Shown in pieces: positions 16,765 to 27,580 of a stretch of 64,000 nucleotides of DNA. Origin of the DNA: Streptomyces sp. HNM0575 (GTDB lineage Bacteria; Actinomycetota; Actinomycetes; Streptomycetales; Streptomycetaceae); contig NZ_JAASAG010000003.1 in assembly GCF_012726265.1 (NCBI RefSeq), positions 62,001 through 126,000 of the forward strand. Direction: 5' to 3'. The notes under the pieces were generated by a model that did not search any database, had not been told where the DNA came from, and was given only the letters and a program-made list of their open reading frames with translations. The translations under genes and the position numbers were made by a program. Each line of letters opens with the position of its first letter. Within the stretch, counting starts at the first letter, position 1.

Positions 16765-17707
16765 CGTGTTCCTCCGTCCTGCTCAGCCACCAGCCGCACA
16801 CTCCAGGGCGGCCGGTGAGCCACGGCACGACGTCGCTGCCGCCGATCACCAGCGCGGTGCTGGCCCACTCGGCGCACGCCCCCGTCGACGCGATGACCGT
16901 CGCCTGCGTGATGTCGGAACGGGACGGTCTGCCCGTCCGCGGATCGATCAAGTGATGCTGTCCGTCGCCCCAACGGCGCTTCGCCGTACCGCTCGTGGCC
17001 ACCGCGCCGTCCCTGACGACGAGACCGTCTCCGCCGGGGAGCGAGACGGGCCACCCCTCTCCGGTGGGGCCGGGCCCCCGGCAGGAGACGTCGCCGCCCA
17101 GCGAGGCCGCCGCGTCGGGGCCGAGCCAGGTGACCACGTCGTCCGCCCACAGGCCCTTCGCCAGCGCCCCGGCGTCCACCGCGTGCCCGGGGAGCAACCG
17201 GGCTTCGCCGCGGCGCAGTTCGAGCACGGACGTGAGCGGGGGCACGGGACGCTGCCGCGAGGGCTGTTCGCCCCAGTCCTCCCCGTCGGCCGGCGGCCAG
17301 GAGCTGGCGTAACCGGAGGCGAGCAGACTCGGCAGCACCGCGATGTTGACCAGGCCGTCGCTGACCACGGCGGCGTTCAGCGCGACCCGCAGCACGCGGT
17401 GCATCTCCTCGGAGACCGCGGACCACCGTCCGGCTTCGGAGTTGAGCCGCGAGAGCTCGCTGTCCGTACGGAATCGGGAGAAGCGGCGGTCCAGTTCGCG
17501 GAGGCGCTCCTCAACGGCAGGGAACGGGACGCCGGGGCGGCCGTTGCACGCGAGGGTCACCTCACAGCCGAAGACGGTGCAGCCGTACCGGGCCACGCCG
17601 TCCCTTGGACCGCCGTCCCTCGGATCGCCGTCCCTCGGATCACGGGGCGCCGCCCGGGGCGGCCGGGAGTCCGCGGGCACGGGCTTCCGGAGCGTCGGGG
17701 GAGTCAT
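16757..17707 (-). CDS. apbE: FAD:protein FMN transferase (ApbE)
   Basis: 316 residues from the ATG at 17707; AGGAG lies 9 bases upstream, while the GTG at 17713 would be too close to it. ApbE attaches FMN from FAD covalently to Thr/Ser of target proteins. Family features: FSRFRTDSELSRLN, VDAGALAKGLWADDV, a Gly-Gly-Asp site (SLGGDVSCRG), GQHHLIDPRTGRP and the metal-site end ATVIASTGACAEWASTALVIGG. There is no signal peptide or lipobox, so it is cytoplasmic, unlike many ApbE proteins. The N-terminus has a DPRDG repeat. It is first in an operon with a flavin reductase and importer; no protein with the usual FMN-binding target domain is seen nearby. Confidence 0.9.
   Translation of the reverse strand: MTPPTLRKPVPADSRPPRAAPRDPRDGDPRDGGPRDGVARYGCTVFGCEVTLACNGRPGVPFPAVEERLRELDRRFSRFRTDSELSRLNSEAGRWSAVSEEMHRVLRVALNAAVVSDGLVNIAVLPSLLASGYASSWPPADGEDWGEQPSRQRPVPPLTSVLELRRGEARLLPGHAVDAGALAKGLWADDVVTWLGPDAAASLGGDVSCRGPGPTGEGWPVSLPGGDGLVVRDGAVATSGTAKRRWGDGQHHLIDPRTGRPSRSDITQATVIASTGACAEWASTALVIGGSDVVPWLTGRPGVCGWWLSRTEEHDD
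17597..17641. repeat. Three tandem 15-bp units in the 5' part of apbE
   Basis: Units start at 17597, 17612 and 17627 (GCCGTCCCTTGGACC, then two copies of GCCGTCCCTCGGATC). On the coding strand they give a repeated Asp-Pro-Arg-Asp-Gly segment in a probably disordered N-terminus. Unit length keeps the frame. Confidence 0.8.
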
Positions 17708-17894
17708 CCGCACCAGCTCCTCTTCCGGTGAGCGTGAGAGCGGCGTTTAACATCCCATTCATGATACGAGTTTTCAAGACTGCGTCACCGATGTTTCGAA
17801 TCGGCGTTCCCGGAGCGGTCCGTGCAGGCCCAGAGCCTCCCGTGATGCCCGAGAGCAACTGCCGGTGAGCTAGGGCGACTTGAGGGCCGAGTCG

Positions 17895-18542
17895 CTAGGG
17901 CGACTTGAGGGCCGAGGCCGCCGCGTTGCGCACGTGCGCGCACCACAGCTCGCTCGCCCGGGCTGCGTCGCGGGCCTCGACGGCCCGTACCACGTCCTCG
18001 ATCTCCGCGATGCTCTCCGCGGCACGGCCGGGACGGGAGAGGGAGAGCGAGCGCAGCCGTGCCAGCCGCCCCTGGAGCAGACCGGCCTGTGCCTTGAGCG
18101 CCGCGTTGCCCGCGCCCGCGTAGAGCACGTCGTAGAACTCCTCTTTCGCCCGGAGCATCGACGGGGTGTCGGCGGACCGGTGTGCCGACGCCAGTTCGCC
18201 CAGCCGCTCCCTGAGCCGTCCGACCGCCTCGTCCGAGGCGCGCTCCGCGAACAGGCGGACGGCGAAGCACTCCAGGGCCTCGCGCAGTTCGTACACGTCG
18301 CGTGCCTGCTGCTGCGTCAGTACGGCGACGACGGGCCCCTTGTGCGGAGGGATCTCCAGGAAGCCCTCGGCCTCCAGCTGGCGGCACGCCTCGCGCACCG
18401 TGTTGCGGGCGACGTCCAGCCGCTCGCACAACTCCCGCTCCACGAGCCGCTGTCCGGGCGCCAGGGAGCCGTCGACGATCTCCGACCGCAGGGCCTCGAC
18501 CACCTGCGCCCTCACCGGCGCCACCACGCGAGCGACCTTCAC
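17895..18542 (-). CDS. GntR family regulator, FadR/FCD subfamily
   Basis: 215 residues from the GTG at 18542, which has a strong GGAGGAGG ribosome site; the longer upstream frame runs through the promoter and is not used. Winged helix at about 8-75 (VEALRSEIVDGSLAPGQRL, then ERLDVARNTVREACRQLEAEGFL). The FCD domain at 85-210 has ELREALECFAVRLFAE and EEFYDVLYAGAGN. It is divergent from the aldehyde dehydrogenase gene. A sequence matching the FadR-group operator core lies inside that promoter, so it most likely represses the aldehyde dehydrogenase operon in the absence of an acid ligand. Confidence 0.88.
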   Translation of the reverse strand: MKVARVVAPVRAQVVEALRSEIVDGSLAPGQRLVERELCERLDVARNTVREACRQLEAEGFLEIPPHKGPVVAVLTQQQARDVYELREALECFAVRLFAERASDEAVGRLRERLGELASAHRSADTPSMLRAKEEFYDVLYAGAGNAALKAQAGLLQGRLARLRSLSLSRPGRAAESIAEIEDVVRAVEARDAARASELWCAHVRNAAASALKSP

Positions 18543-18603
18543 CGGACCTCCTCCTGCCGGGACGAGCGGAAGCGTATCCGAACCCGGCCGTCCAACCGAC
18601 CCA

Positions 18604-18632
18604 TTGACCAATTGTATTACGATCCCTAGTGT
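18604..18632 (+). promoter_or_regulatory. Aldehyde dehydrogenase promoter with embedded FCD-regulator operator
   Basis: TTGACC (18604-18609) and TAGTGT (18627-18632) are spaced by 17 bp, a good -35/-10 pair facing the gene at 18712. The spacer holds TTGTATTACGA (18612-18622), which fits the tnGTnnnACna operator consensus known for FadR-type GntR regulators. Binding there would block RNA polymerase. The divergent regulator gene starts at 18542. Confidence 0.6.
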
Positions 18633-18711
18633 CCAGGGACCGGGAGCCCATCGCAGAGCGCACCGCCTGCATAGGGCGCACCCGTCTCCACGCGTCACAG
18701 AAGGGCAGGTC

Positions 18712-20235
18712 ATGTCTTCAGCCACGTCCGTCGGCGCGGACCCGCCGGCCGAGCCTCGCCGCTACGGCCTGTTCATCGACAACAAGCAGGCCGAGCCGGA
18801 CACCGATGCCTTCGTGGAAGTGACCAACCCGGCCACGGGCGAAGTCTGGGCACGGGTCCCCGACGCCTCCGAGGCCGACGTCGGCCGGGCCGTCGCCAGC
18901 GCGCGCCGCGCCTTCGAGGAGGGCGAGTGGCCGAAGTACCGGGCCGCCGACCGCGCGCGCTTCCTGATCCGCTTCGGAGAGGCCGTCGCCGACCACGCCG
19001 AGGAGCTCGCGAGGCTCCAGGTCGACGAGAACGGCAAGCTGATGCGTGAGATGGCCGGCCAGGCGGAGCTGATGCCGGAGTACTTCAACTACTACGCGGG
19101 ACTGGCCCAGTTGCCGACCGGCACCACCAACCCGCTGCACGTCACGGACATGCTCAACTACACGGTGCGCGAGCCACTGGGCGTGGTCGGCGCGATCACG
19201 CCGTGGAACTCGCCGCTCCTGCTGCTGGCCTGGAAGCTCGGCCCGGCGCTCGCCGCCGGCAACACGGTCGTCGCGAAGCCCTCCGAGGTGACGCCGGTCT
19301 CCACGATCCGCTTCGCCGAACTCGCCGCCGAATGCGGGCTGCCGCCCGGCGTCTTCAACGTCGTCACGGGGCTGGGCACACCCTCGGGCACGGCGCTCAC
19401 GGGCCACCCGGACGTCGACAAGATCGCGTTCACCGGATCGACCGCCACGGGACAGGCCATCGCCTCCCAGGCGGGCGCGACGCTCAAGCGCGTATCCCTC
19501 GAACTGGGCGGCAAGTCACCGAACATCGTCTTCGACGACGCCGACCTCACCAGCGCCGTGAACGGCCTCGTCGCCGGGATCTTCGGCGCCAGCGGGCAGA
19601 CCTGCATGGCCGGTTCACGCATCCTCGTCCAGGAGAGCGTCTACGACGAGGTCGCCGCCGAGCTGGCCGCACGTGCCGACGCCGTCCGGGTCGGCGATCC
19701 GCACGACGGGGGCAGCGAGATGGGGACCATCGCCTCGCGCGCCCAGTACGAGAAGGTGCTCCGCTATATCGACCTCGCCGCCGCGGACGGCGCGAGGCTC
19801 GCGGCCGGCGGATCCGCGGCGGCCGTCGAGGGCCTGCCCGAGGGCCTGTTCGTCCGCCCCACGGTCTTCGCGGACGTCACCAACGAGATGCGCATCGCCC
19901 AGGAGGAGGTCTTCGGTCCCATCGCGGCCGTCATCCCCTTCCGGGACGAGGCGGAGGCCGTACGCATCGCCAACGACACCCCGTTCGGCCTGGCCGCGGG
20001 CGTGTGGACCGGCAGCGTGCAGCGCGCCCACCGGGTCGCCGGGAGGCTGCGGGCGGGCACCGTCTGGGTCAACAACTACCGCAAGACCTCGTACGCGACG
20101 CCCTTCGGCGGATTCAAGCAGAGCGGGCTCGGACGCGAGAACGGAGCGGACGCGCTGCGCGAGTACACCGAGGAGAAGAGCGTCTGGGTCGACACCGGGC
20201 AGGGAGTGAAGGACCCCTTCAACCCCCGTGCCTGA
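18712..20235 (+). CDS. NAD(P)-dependent aldehyde dehydrogenase
   Basis: 507 residues from the ATG at 18712; the frame is open further left but that part overlaps the regulator. All family marks are present: PWNSPLLLLAWKLGPALAAGNTVVAKPSE (cofactor site), FTGSTATG, catalytic-base Glu in LELGGKSPN, nucleophile Cys in GQTCMAGS and EEVFGP. The end PFGGFKQSGLGRENG is typical of betaine-, vanillin- and muconic-semialdehyde-type enzymes. It oxidises an aldehyde intermediate to an acid. The FAD dehydrogenase follows after 41 bp in the same operon, under the divergent FCD regulator. Confidence 0.94.
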   Translation: MSSATSVGADPPAEPRRYGLFIDNKQAEPDTDAFVEVTNPATGEVWARVPDASEADVGRAVASARRAFEEGEWPKYRAADRARFLIRFGEAVADHAEELARLQVDENGKLMREMAGQAELMPEYFNYYAGLAQLPTGTTNPLHVTDMLNYTVREPLGVVGAITPWNSPLLLLAWKLGPALAAGNTVVAKPSEVTPVSTIRFAELAAECGLPPGVFNVVTGLGTPSGTALTGHPDVDKIAFTGSTATGQAIASQAGATLKRVSLELGGKSPNIVFDDADLTSAVNGLVAGIFGASGQTCMAGSRILVQESVYDEVAAELAARADAVRVGDPHDGGSEMGTIASRAQYEKVLRYIDLAAADGARLAAGGSAAAVEGLPEGLFVRPTVFADVTNEMRIAQEEVFGPIAAVIPFRDEAEAVRIANDTPFGLAAGVWTGSVQRAHRVAGRLRAGTVWVNNYRKTSYATPFGGFKQSGLGRENGADALREYTEEKSVWVDTGQGVKDPFNPRA

Positions 20236-20276
20236 CACGTCCGTTCAACGGTGAACTCGACAGCAGGGGACGTCTG

Positions 20277-21701
20277 ATGAGCACAACGGCCAACCGATCG
20301 GAACCGACGCCGCCGCGGCAGAGGACCATCGTCGTCGTCGGTTCCGGAATCGCCGGGCTCTCGGCGGCCGTCTCGGCGGCCGAGGCGCTCGAGGGGACGG
20401 AGGAGGCCCGCGTCGTCGTGGTGGAGCGGGCCGAACCGCACGAGGCGGGCGGCAACACCCGCTGGACGTCGGCCTATCTGCGCCTCGACGACGTCTACGA
20501 ACCGGGCGACTCCTTCGTCGAGGACATCCTCGCCTTCTCCGACGGCCGCACCCCGGCCGAGTACGTGGAGACGCTTCTCGACCGGCTGCCCGAGACGATG
20601 GAGTGGATCCAGGGGCACGGCGTGCGGTTCCGCAGGCTCCCCACGTACTTCATCAACAGCAGCCGGCGCCGCCTACAGCCCGTCGGCGGAGGCGAGGCGC
20701 TGCTGGCCGCGCTCAGGCCCGCGGCCGAACGGCTCGGCGTGCGGTTCCGCTACGGCACCACCGCGCAGCGCCTCGTGCAGGACGCGCACGGAAGGCTCAG
20801 CGGCCTGCTCGTGAGCGGCCCCGACGGCGAGGAGACCATCCCCGCCGACAGCGTGATCATCGCCTCCGGCGGCTTCGAAGGCGACGCGGAGGCGCTCTCC
20901 GAGGCGCTCGGGAAGGACACGTCCGGGCTCCTGCCGATCGCCCCCGGCGTCCGGTTCAACAAGGGCGAGGGCATCCGCATGGCCCTCGACGCGGGCGCCG
21001 GGCGGGGCGGCCAGTGGGACAACTTCCACGCCGAGCCCGTCGACCCCCGCAGCCCCGATCCGGAAGCACTCGTCATGGTCTTCCCGTACGGGATCCTCGT
21101 GAACGAGCGCGGCGAGCGCTTCATCGACGAGGGACGCGGCACCGTCGACGAGACGTACGAGTCCACGGCCCGCACCATCTGGTCCCAGCCCTCGGGCACC
21201 GCGTACTTCATCACCGACCGCAGCTTCGAGTCCGTCACCAGCCGCGAACGGGGCCTGCTGACCACCGCCAAGCCCGAGGTCGCCGACAGCCTCGCAGACC
21301 TCGCAAGCCGCCTGGGCCTTCCTCCGGAGAAGCTGGAGGAGACCGTGGCCTCCTACAACGCCTCCGTGCAGCAGGGCACTTTCGACTGGCGGCGTCCGGA
21401 CGGAAAGGGCACCGAGGGGCTCGACCCGCCGAAGAGCAACTGGGCCGTGGAGCTGGCCGATCCGCCGTTCCTGGCCTATCCGGTCGTCTGCGCCATCGTC
21501 TTCACCTTCGGCGGACTGGAGACGACGGCGCACGGCGAAGTGGTGGACGAGGCCGGTGCGCCCATGCCCGGGCTGTATGCGGCGGGGGAGTGCACGGGCA
21601 TCTACCACGGCAAGTACCCCGGAGGCACCTCCGTGCTGCGCGGCATGATCTTCGGCCGCATCGCCGGCCGGCACGCAGCCGGCGCCGCGGCCGGTTCCTG
21701 A
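20277..21701 (+). CDS. FAD-dependent dehydrogenase, fumarate reductase/TcuA-like
   Basis: 474 residues from the ATG at 20277. The FAD site GSGIAGLSAAVSAAE is near residue 22, then an acidic VVVVERAEP; the FAD_binding_2 fold continues with GGNTRWTSAYLR, the capping domain, and the C-terminal GLYAAGECTGIYHGKYPGGTS, which is like fumarate reductase flavoproteins and tricarballylate dehydrogenase. No heme or FMN-binding domain and no signal peptide are present, so it is a single-domain cytoplasmic enzyme. It probably introduces or removes a C=C bond in a carboxylic acid made by the aldehyde dehydrogenase upstream (inference). Confidence 0.88.
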   Translation: MSTTANRSEPTPPRQRTIVVVGSGIAGLSAAVSAAEALEGTEEARVVVVERAEPHEAGGNTRWTSAYLRLDDVYEPGDSFVEDILAFSDGRTPAEYVETLLDRLPETMEWIQGHGVRFRRLPTYFINSSRRRLQPVGGGEALLAALRPAAERLGVRFRYGTTAQRLVQDAHGRLSGLLVSGPDGEETIPADSVIIASGGFEGDAEALSEALGKDTSGLLPIAPGVRFNKGEGIRMALDAGAGRGGQWDNFHAEPVDPRSPDPEALVMVFPYGILVNERGERFIDEGRGTVDETYESTARTIWSQPSGTAYFITDRSFESVTSRERGLLTTAKPEVADSLADLASRLGLPPEKLEETVASYNASVQQGTFDWRRPDGKGTEGLDPPKSNWAVELADPPFLAYPVVCAIVFTFGGLETTAHGEVVDEAGAPMPGLYAAGECTGIYHGKYPGGTSVLRGMIFGRIAGRHAAGAAAGS

Positions 21702-21843
21702 GAACGCCGGATCACCTGGCGCGTCCGTGTGAGGAGGCTCGCGCGCACCGCGATGCCCCCTTGCCGGGCCGGTCCGCGCCGCGTACGTGTAGTGGCGATG
21801 CGGCAGTTCAAGGAGACCGGACAAGGATGAGCAGGAGCGCCAC

Positions 21844-22179
21844 GTGTACCGACTGACCGTCCTCTACGGGCACCCCGAGGACCCTCGGGCCTTCGACGAG
21901 TACTACACCAGCACCCACATCCCGCTGGCCAAGAAGATGAAGGGCCTCACCGGCTGGACCATCGGCCACTGCGAGGCCGCGGAGGACGGGGGGAAACCGC
22001 CGTACTACATGATCGTCGGGCTCTACGGGGAGTCACGTGAGGCCCTGGAGGCGATGCTGACCAGCCCCGAGGGGCAGGCCACCGTGGCCGACGTGGACAA
22101 CTTCGCCACCGGCGGCGCGTGGTTCTTCTTCGACGACGAGCAGGTGATCGTCCCGGTCCGGCTGGACCGGGGTGCGTGA
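21844..22179 (+). CDS. EthD family protein
   Basis: 111 residues from the GTG at 21844, with AGGAG 5 bases upstream. The dimeric alpha/beta-barrel EthD pattern is clear: RLTVLYGHPEDPRAFDEYY, THIPLAKKMKGLTGW, YYMIVGLYGES and the end of the fold near DVDNFATGGAW. EthD was first seen with a P450 ether-degradation system in Rhodococcus; related proteins act as cyclases, dehydratases or decarboxylases. It is the last plus-strand gene before a strong bidirectional terminator, 142 bp after the FAD enzyme, and probably part of that unit. Confidence 0.82.
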   Translation: MYRLTVLYGHPEDPRAFDEYYTSTHIPLAKKMKGLTGWTIGHCEAAEDGGKPPYYMIVGLYGESREALEAMLTSPEGQATVADVDNFATGGAWFFFDDEQVIVPVRLDRGA

Positions 22180-22227
22180 AGGGGGCACTTGAAGCGGGAC
22201 CTGCCCTGAAGGGGGCGCCCGAGGCGA

Positions 22228-22268
22228 GCACGTGAGGGCCGGGCCCGGCGGGTCCGGCCCTCACGTGC
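22228..22268. terminator. Strong bidirectional hairpin between convergent genes
   Basis: GCACGTGAGGGCCGG (22228-22242) and CCGGCCCTCACGTGC (22254-22268) form a perfect 15-bp stem with an 11-base loop, between the EthD-like stop (22179, plus) and the kinase stop (22299, minus). No U tract, as usual in streptomycetes. Confidence 0.85.
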
Positions 22269-22298
22269 GCGCTCCCGCCGGCCGCCCCGTCTGCGGGG

Positions 22299-23891
<1,593 letters not shown>

Positions 23892-24050
23892 CGGGCGCCC
23901 CCTCTTCGCTGCGGCCTCGCCTGTCACGCCAGTACGCCACACCCTAGCGACGTCGTCCCCTGGGCCTCACAGGTCCTGGGACTCACAGGCTCCGACGCCC
24001 GTGGGCGGACGGGCGGTTGCCGCGGACGCGCGTTCAGCGCCGGACGGCCG

Positions 24051-24881
24051 TCAACCCGGGCCGTACGTCAGCGACTTGAAGGACTCGGTCTGCCGGCGGA
24101 TGCCGGTCTCGGTGGGCAGCCGCTCGATCGAGCTGGCCCCGAAGAAGCCCACGACGCCCGACGTGCGGGAGAGCACGTACTGCGCGTCCTCCGGCTCCGC
24201 GATGGGACCGCCGTGGCACAGCACCAGGATGCCGGGGTCCACGGCGACGGCGGCGTCCCGCATCGTCTGGATCCGCTCCACGCATTCGTCGAGCGTGAGC
24301 GCGGTGTCCGCGCCGATGGTGCCCTTGGTGGTGAGGCCCATGTGCGGGACCAGCACGTCCGCCCCGGCCTGCGCCATGGCGGTCGCCTCCGCCTCGTTGA
24401 AGACGTACGGGGCGGTCAGCAGCCCGCGCTCGTGCGCGGCGGCGATCATCTCGACCTCCGCGCCGAAACCCATCCCGGTCTCTTCGAGGTTCTGCCGGAA
24501 GACGCCGTCGATCAGTCCCACCGTGGGGAAGTTCTGAACTCCGGCGAAGCCCGCCTCCTTCACCTGGTCGAGGAAGCGGCCCATCACCCGGAACGGGTCG
24601 GTCCCGTTCACCCCGGCGAGGACAGGGGTGTCCTTCACCACGGGCAGGACCTCGTCGGCCATCTCCATGACGATCGCGTTCGCGTCGCCGTATGCCAGCA
24701 GTCCCGCGAGCGAGCCCCGGCCCGCCATGCGGTAACGGCCGGAGTTGTAGATGATGAGCAGGTCGATGCCGCCCGCCTCCGCCGACTTGGCGGACAGGCC
24801 CGTGCCGGCCCCGCCGCCGATGACCGGGCGTCCTTCAGCCGCGGTGGCCCTCAGCCGCCGCAGCGCCGTTTCGCGGTCCAA
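24051..24881 (-). CDS. Phosphoenolpyruvate hydrolase-like TIM-barrel protein (Tm-1 C-terminal half)
   Basis: 276 residues from a TTG at 24881 with GAGGGGAG 8 bases upstream. The PF09370-type barrel is recognised by [72 protein letters not shown] and [13 protein letters not shown]. In plants and fungi this domain is fused behind a UPF0261 domain in Tm-1-type proteins; here the two are separate adjacent genes, with the UPF0261 gene 184 bp upstream. Bacterial function is not established. Confidence 0.85.
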   Translation of the reverse strand: MDRETALRRLRATAAEGRPVIGGGAGTGLSAKSAEAGGIDLLIIYNSGRYRMAGRGSLAGLLAYGDANAIVMEMADEVLPVVKDTPVLAGVNGTDPFRVMGRFLDQVKEAGFAGVQNFPTVGLIDGVFRQNLEETGMGFGAEVEMIAAAHERGLLTAPYVFNEAEATAMAQAGADVLVPHMGLTTKGTIGADTALTLDECVERIQTMRDAAVAVDPGILVLCHGGPIAEPEDAQYVLSRTSGVVGFFGASSIERLPTETGIRRQTESFKSLTYGPG

Positions 24882-25065
24882 GGCCGCGCTCCCCTCTGCC
24901 GTCGGTTCGGTGCGGTCCGGGTGTCCCGCACTCTCGTACTCGCGTGCCGCATCCTCGCCGGGAGCCCCGGTGCCCTCCCGGGAGCCGTGCCCGTTCCGTG
25001 AGGCCGTGCCCGTTCCGGGAGCCGCCCCCGCGCGCGGAGCCGCTCCTTCACGCGGAGTCGGTCCC

Positions 25066-26298
25066 TCACGCCGCGCCGTCGATCAGCCGGTCGAGCCGCC
25101 GGGCCGCGTCCCGCCCGAATCCCGGGGAGTTGATGTGCGCGTCCACCTCGACGATCTCGACCCGCGATCCCGCGAGCGCGTCCCGCAGCGCCGAGAACAG
25201 CGCCTCGTCCGCCTCGGCGTCCCGGAACGGGCCGCCGTCCTCGTCGATGCCGCTGAGCCCGCGCAGCGGCAGATGCACGGCGACCGGTCCGCGGGCGGCG
25301 GCGAGCTTCGCGCCGATGCGCCGTCCCAACTCGGCGTTCTCCTCAGCGGTGGTCCGCATCAGCGTCACCGCCGGGTTGTGGATCACGAACGTACGGTCCC
25401 CGAACTCGGCCGGCACCGATTCGCGCGGCCCGAAGTTGGCCATGTCGAGCGCGCCGAGCGAGACGACCTGCGGCACGCCCTTCAAGGCCGCCGCCTCCAG
25501 GCGGTGCGGTCCGGCGCTCAGCACTCCGCCGACCAGGTCGTCGGCGAGCTCCGTGGTCGTCAGGTCGAGCACACCGGCGAGCCGGCCGTCGGTCACGAGC
25601 TTCTCCATGGCGCGACCGCCGGCCCCGGTGGCATGGAATACCAGCGGCTCGTAGCCGAGGCGCACCAGCTCTTCACGTGCCTCGTCGACGGCCGGCGTGG
25701 TCAGGCCGAACATCGACAGGCCGACGAGCGGCCGCTGGTCGCCCTCGGGCGCGGCGGCGCGGGCCTCGTGCTCCACGGCCATGGCGGACACCGCCGCCGC
25801 CGCGTTGCCGAAGATCTGCCGGGAGACGGAGTTGATCCCCGCCACGTCCACAACTGCGTGCATGAGCGTCACGTCCACCTCGCCGACGTACGGCGAGACG
25901 TCGCCCGAGGCCATCGTCGAGACCAGCAGCTTCGGCACGCCGACCGGCAGCGCCCGCATCGCGCGGGAGGCTACCGACGAGCCGCCGGAGCCGCCGACGC
26001 CGAGCACCCCGTCCAACTGGCCCTTTGCATAGAGCCGCAGGACGATCGCGGCCGCACCGGAGGCCATCACCTCCATCGCCGCGCCGCGGTCGCCGGCTTC
26101 GCGGAGCGCCGCGAGGTCGCCGCCTCCGGCGCGCGCGACCTCGGCAGCCGTCACATCCGCACCGGACGCCGGATCCTCCGAGAACGAGCCGACGTCGACG
26201 GTCAGGGTCTTCACGCCGTGTGCGAGCACGCGGTCGGAGATCCAGGCGTACTCCTCGCCCTTGGTGTCCAGCGTGCCGATGAGAACGACCGTGGCCAT
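25066..26298 (-). CDS. Tm-1-like ATP-binding (UPF0261) protein
   Basis: 410 residues from the ATG at 26298, with an ideal AGGAGG site. UPF0261 family marks: [21 protein letters not shown] at the N-terminus, [55 protein letters not shown] and the [20 protein letters not shown] block. The first half of plant Tm-1, which blocks tobamovirus RNA replication, has this fold and binds ATP. The usual bacterial partner, the TIM-barrel protein, follows at 24051. The pair is thought to act on a small metabolite; that is inference. Confidence 0.88.
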   Translation of the reverse strand: MATVVLIGTLDTKGEEYAWISDRVLAHGVKTLTVDVGSFSEDPASGADVTAAEVARAGGGDLAALREAGDRGAAMEVMASGAAAIVLRLYAKGQLDGVLGVGGSGGSSVASRAMRALPVGVPKLLVSTMASGDVSPYVGEVDVTLMHAVVDVAGINSVSRQIFGNAAAAVSAMAVEHEARAAAPEGDQRPLVGLSMFGLTTPAVDEAREELVRLGYEPLVFHATGAGGRAMEKLVTDGRLAGVLDLTTTELADDLVGGVLSAGPHRLEAAALKGVPQVVSLGALDMANFGPRESVPAEFGDRTFVIHNPAVTLMRTTAEENAELGRRIGAKLAAARGPVAVHLPLRGLSGIDEDGGPFRDAEADEALFSALRDALAGSRVEIVEVDAHINSPGFGRDAARRLDRLIDGAA

Positions 26299-26534
26299 CG
26301 TGCGCACCTCCTGCTTTCTGCCCTCGCCCTTCGAACCCTGGCTCATCGAGCCCAGGCTCAAGTCTGCTGCCCCAGGGGGCCTGAGACCTCCGTTCGCGCT
26401 CGCGCCGATGACGCGTTCCCCGACGGTGACTTCCTTCGAGGACATCCTTCGGGGACTTCCCTCGAACCGGCCCGTACGAGGAGACCGGTTGCCGCCGTAG
26501 GCTGAAACTCGCACATGACGGACAGGAGGTCGAG

Positions 26535-27236
26535 GTGGCCGAGACGACGACGTCGGACGGGACCACGCTCGCCGGGGTGCTCGCCGAGGTGATGGACGAG
26601 CTGGCCGGACTCGAGGACCCGAAGGTCCGCGAGGTGAACGAGAAGCACGGTGACGATCACGGTGTGAACCTCGGCAGGCTGCGAGCTGTGGCGAAGCGGC
26701 TGAAGACGCAGCACGAACTCGCCCGCCGGCTCTGGGAGACGGACGACACCGCGGCGCGGCTCCTGGCGATGCTGATCTGCCGCCCCAAGGCGTTCGAGCG
26801 TGACGAGCTGGACGCCATGCTGCGCGAGGCCCGCACGCCCAAGGTGCACGACTGGCTCGTGAACTACGTGGTGAAGAAGAGCCCGCACGCCGAGGAACTG
26901 CGCCTGGCGTGGCAGGCCGATCCGGATCCGGTGGTCGCGAGTGCGGGCTGGGCGCTGACCACGGAACGCGTGGCCAGAAAACCGGAGGGCCTCGACCTCG
27001 CCGGGCTGCTCGACGTCGTCGAGGCGGAGATGAAGGACGCCCCCGACCGTCTTCAGTGGGCGATGAACCACTGCCTGGCCCAGATCGGAATCGAGCACGA
27101 GCAGCATCGCGCCCGTGCGCTCGACATCGGTGAGCGCCTGGAGGTCCTCAAGGACTACCCGACTTCGCCGGGTTGCACGTCCCCGTACGCGCCGGTCTGG
27201 ATCGGCGAGATGGTGCGCCGCCGGAACGACGGGTAA
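26535..27236 (+). CDS. AlkD-like DNA alkylation repair protein
   Basis: 233 residues from the GTG at 26535, with AGGAGG 5 bases upstream. The whole protein is helical, with HEAT-like repeats: LRAVAKRLKTQHELARRLWETDD, LLAMLICRPKAFERDELDAMLRE, VHDWLVNYVVKKSPHAEELRLAW and WALTTERVARK. These correspond to the PF08713 DNA alkylation repair family, which removes N3/N7-alkylpurines without base flipping. It is divergent from the Tm-1-like gene and isolated from the importer that follows; no operon partner is evident. Confidence 0.85.
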   Translation: MAETTTSDGTTLAGVLAEVMDELAGLEDPKVREVNEKHGDDHGVNLGRLRAVAKRLKTQHELARRLWETDDTAARLLAMLICRPKAFERDELDAMLREARTPKVHDWLVNYVVKKSPHAEELRLAWQADPDPVVASAGWALTTERVARKPEGLDLAGLLDVVEAEMKDAPDRLQWAMNHCLAQIGIEHEQHRARALDIGERLEVLKDYPTSPGCTSPYAPVWIGEMVRRRNDG

Positions 27237-27580
27237 CGCGACAAGCGGGACACAGCGGCCGGAACGGACGAGGCGGGTTCCGGGGCGGTTCCAGGGTGAT
27301 TTCGGGACGCCGGGACGGTGCCGCCGGACGCGGTGCGAGGGCCGCCGAGGCCCGGAACGCGGCGGCCGACCGAACATCCTGCGCCAGAAGCGGAATCTGG
27401 GGGGATGGCGCGAAGTGGTCTTGACCAGTGCGGATGAGACACGGCGCCGGAACCCCGGGAAATCCCTGGCGATCCCTTTGCGCCAACTGCTGTTGCACTT
27501 GGGACAGTTCTGGCACTCTCTTCCGGGTGACAAGAGAGATCCGGTGTGGGCGCGCCGTAAGAGCGTCCACTGACCAGCCG
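27237..27580 (+). other. 344-bp gap before the second ABC importer
   Basis: No gene is recognised. The frame of the following ATPase is open from 27428 but the translated leader has three adjacent Cys and no family similarity, so it is taken as non-coding. The gap must contain the importer promoter; I could not assign -35/-10 elements with confidence. Confidence 0.5.
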
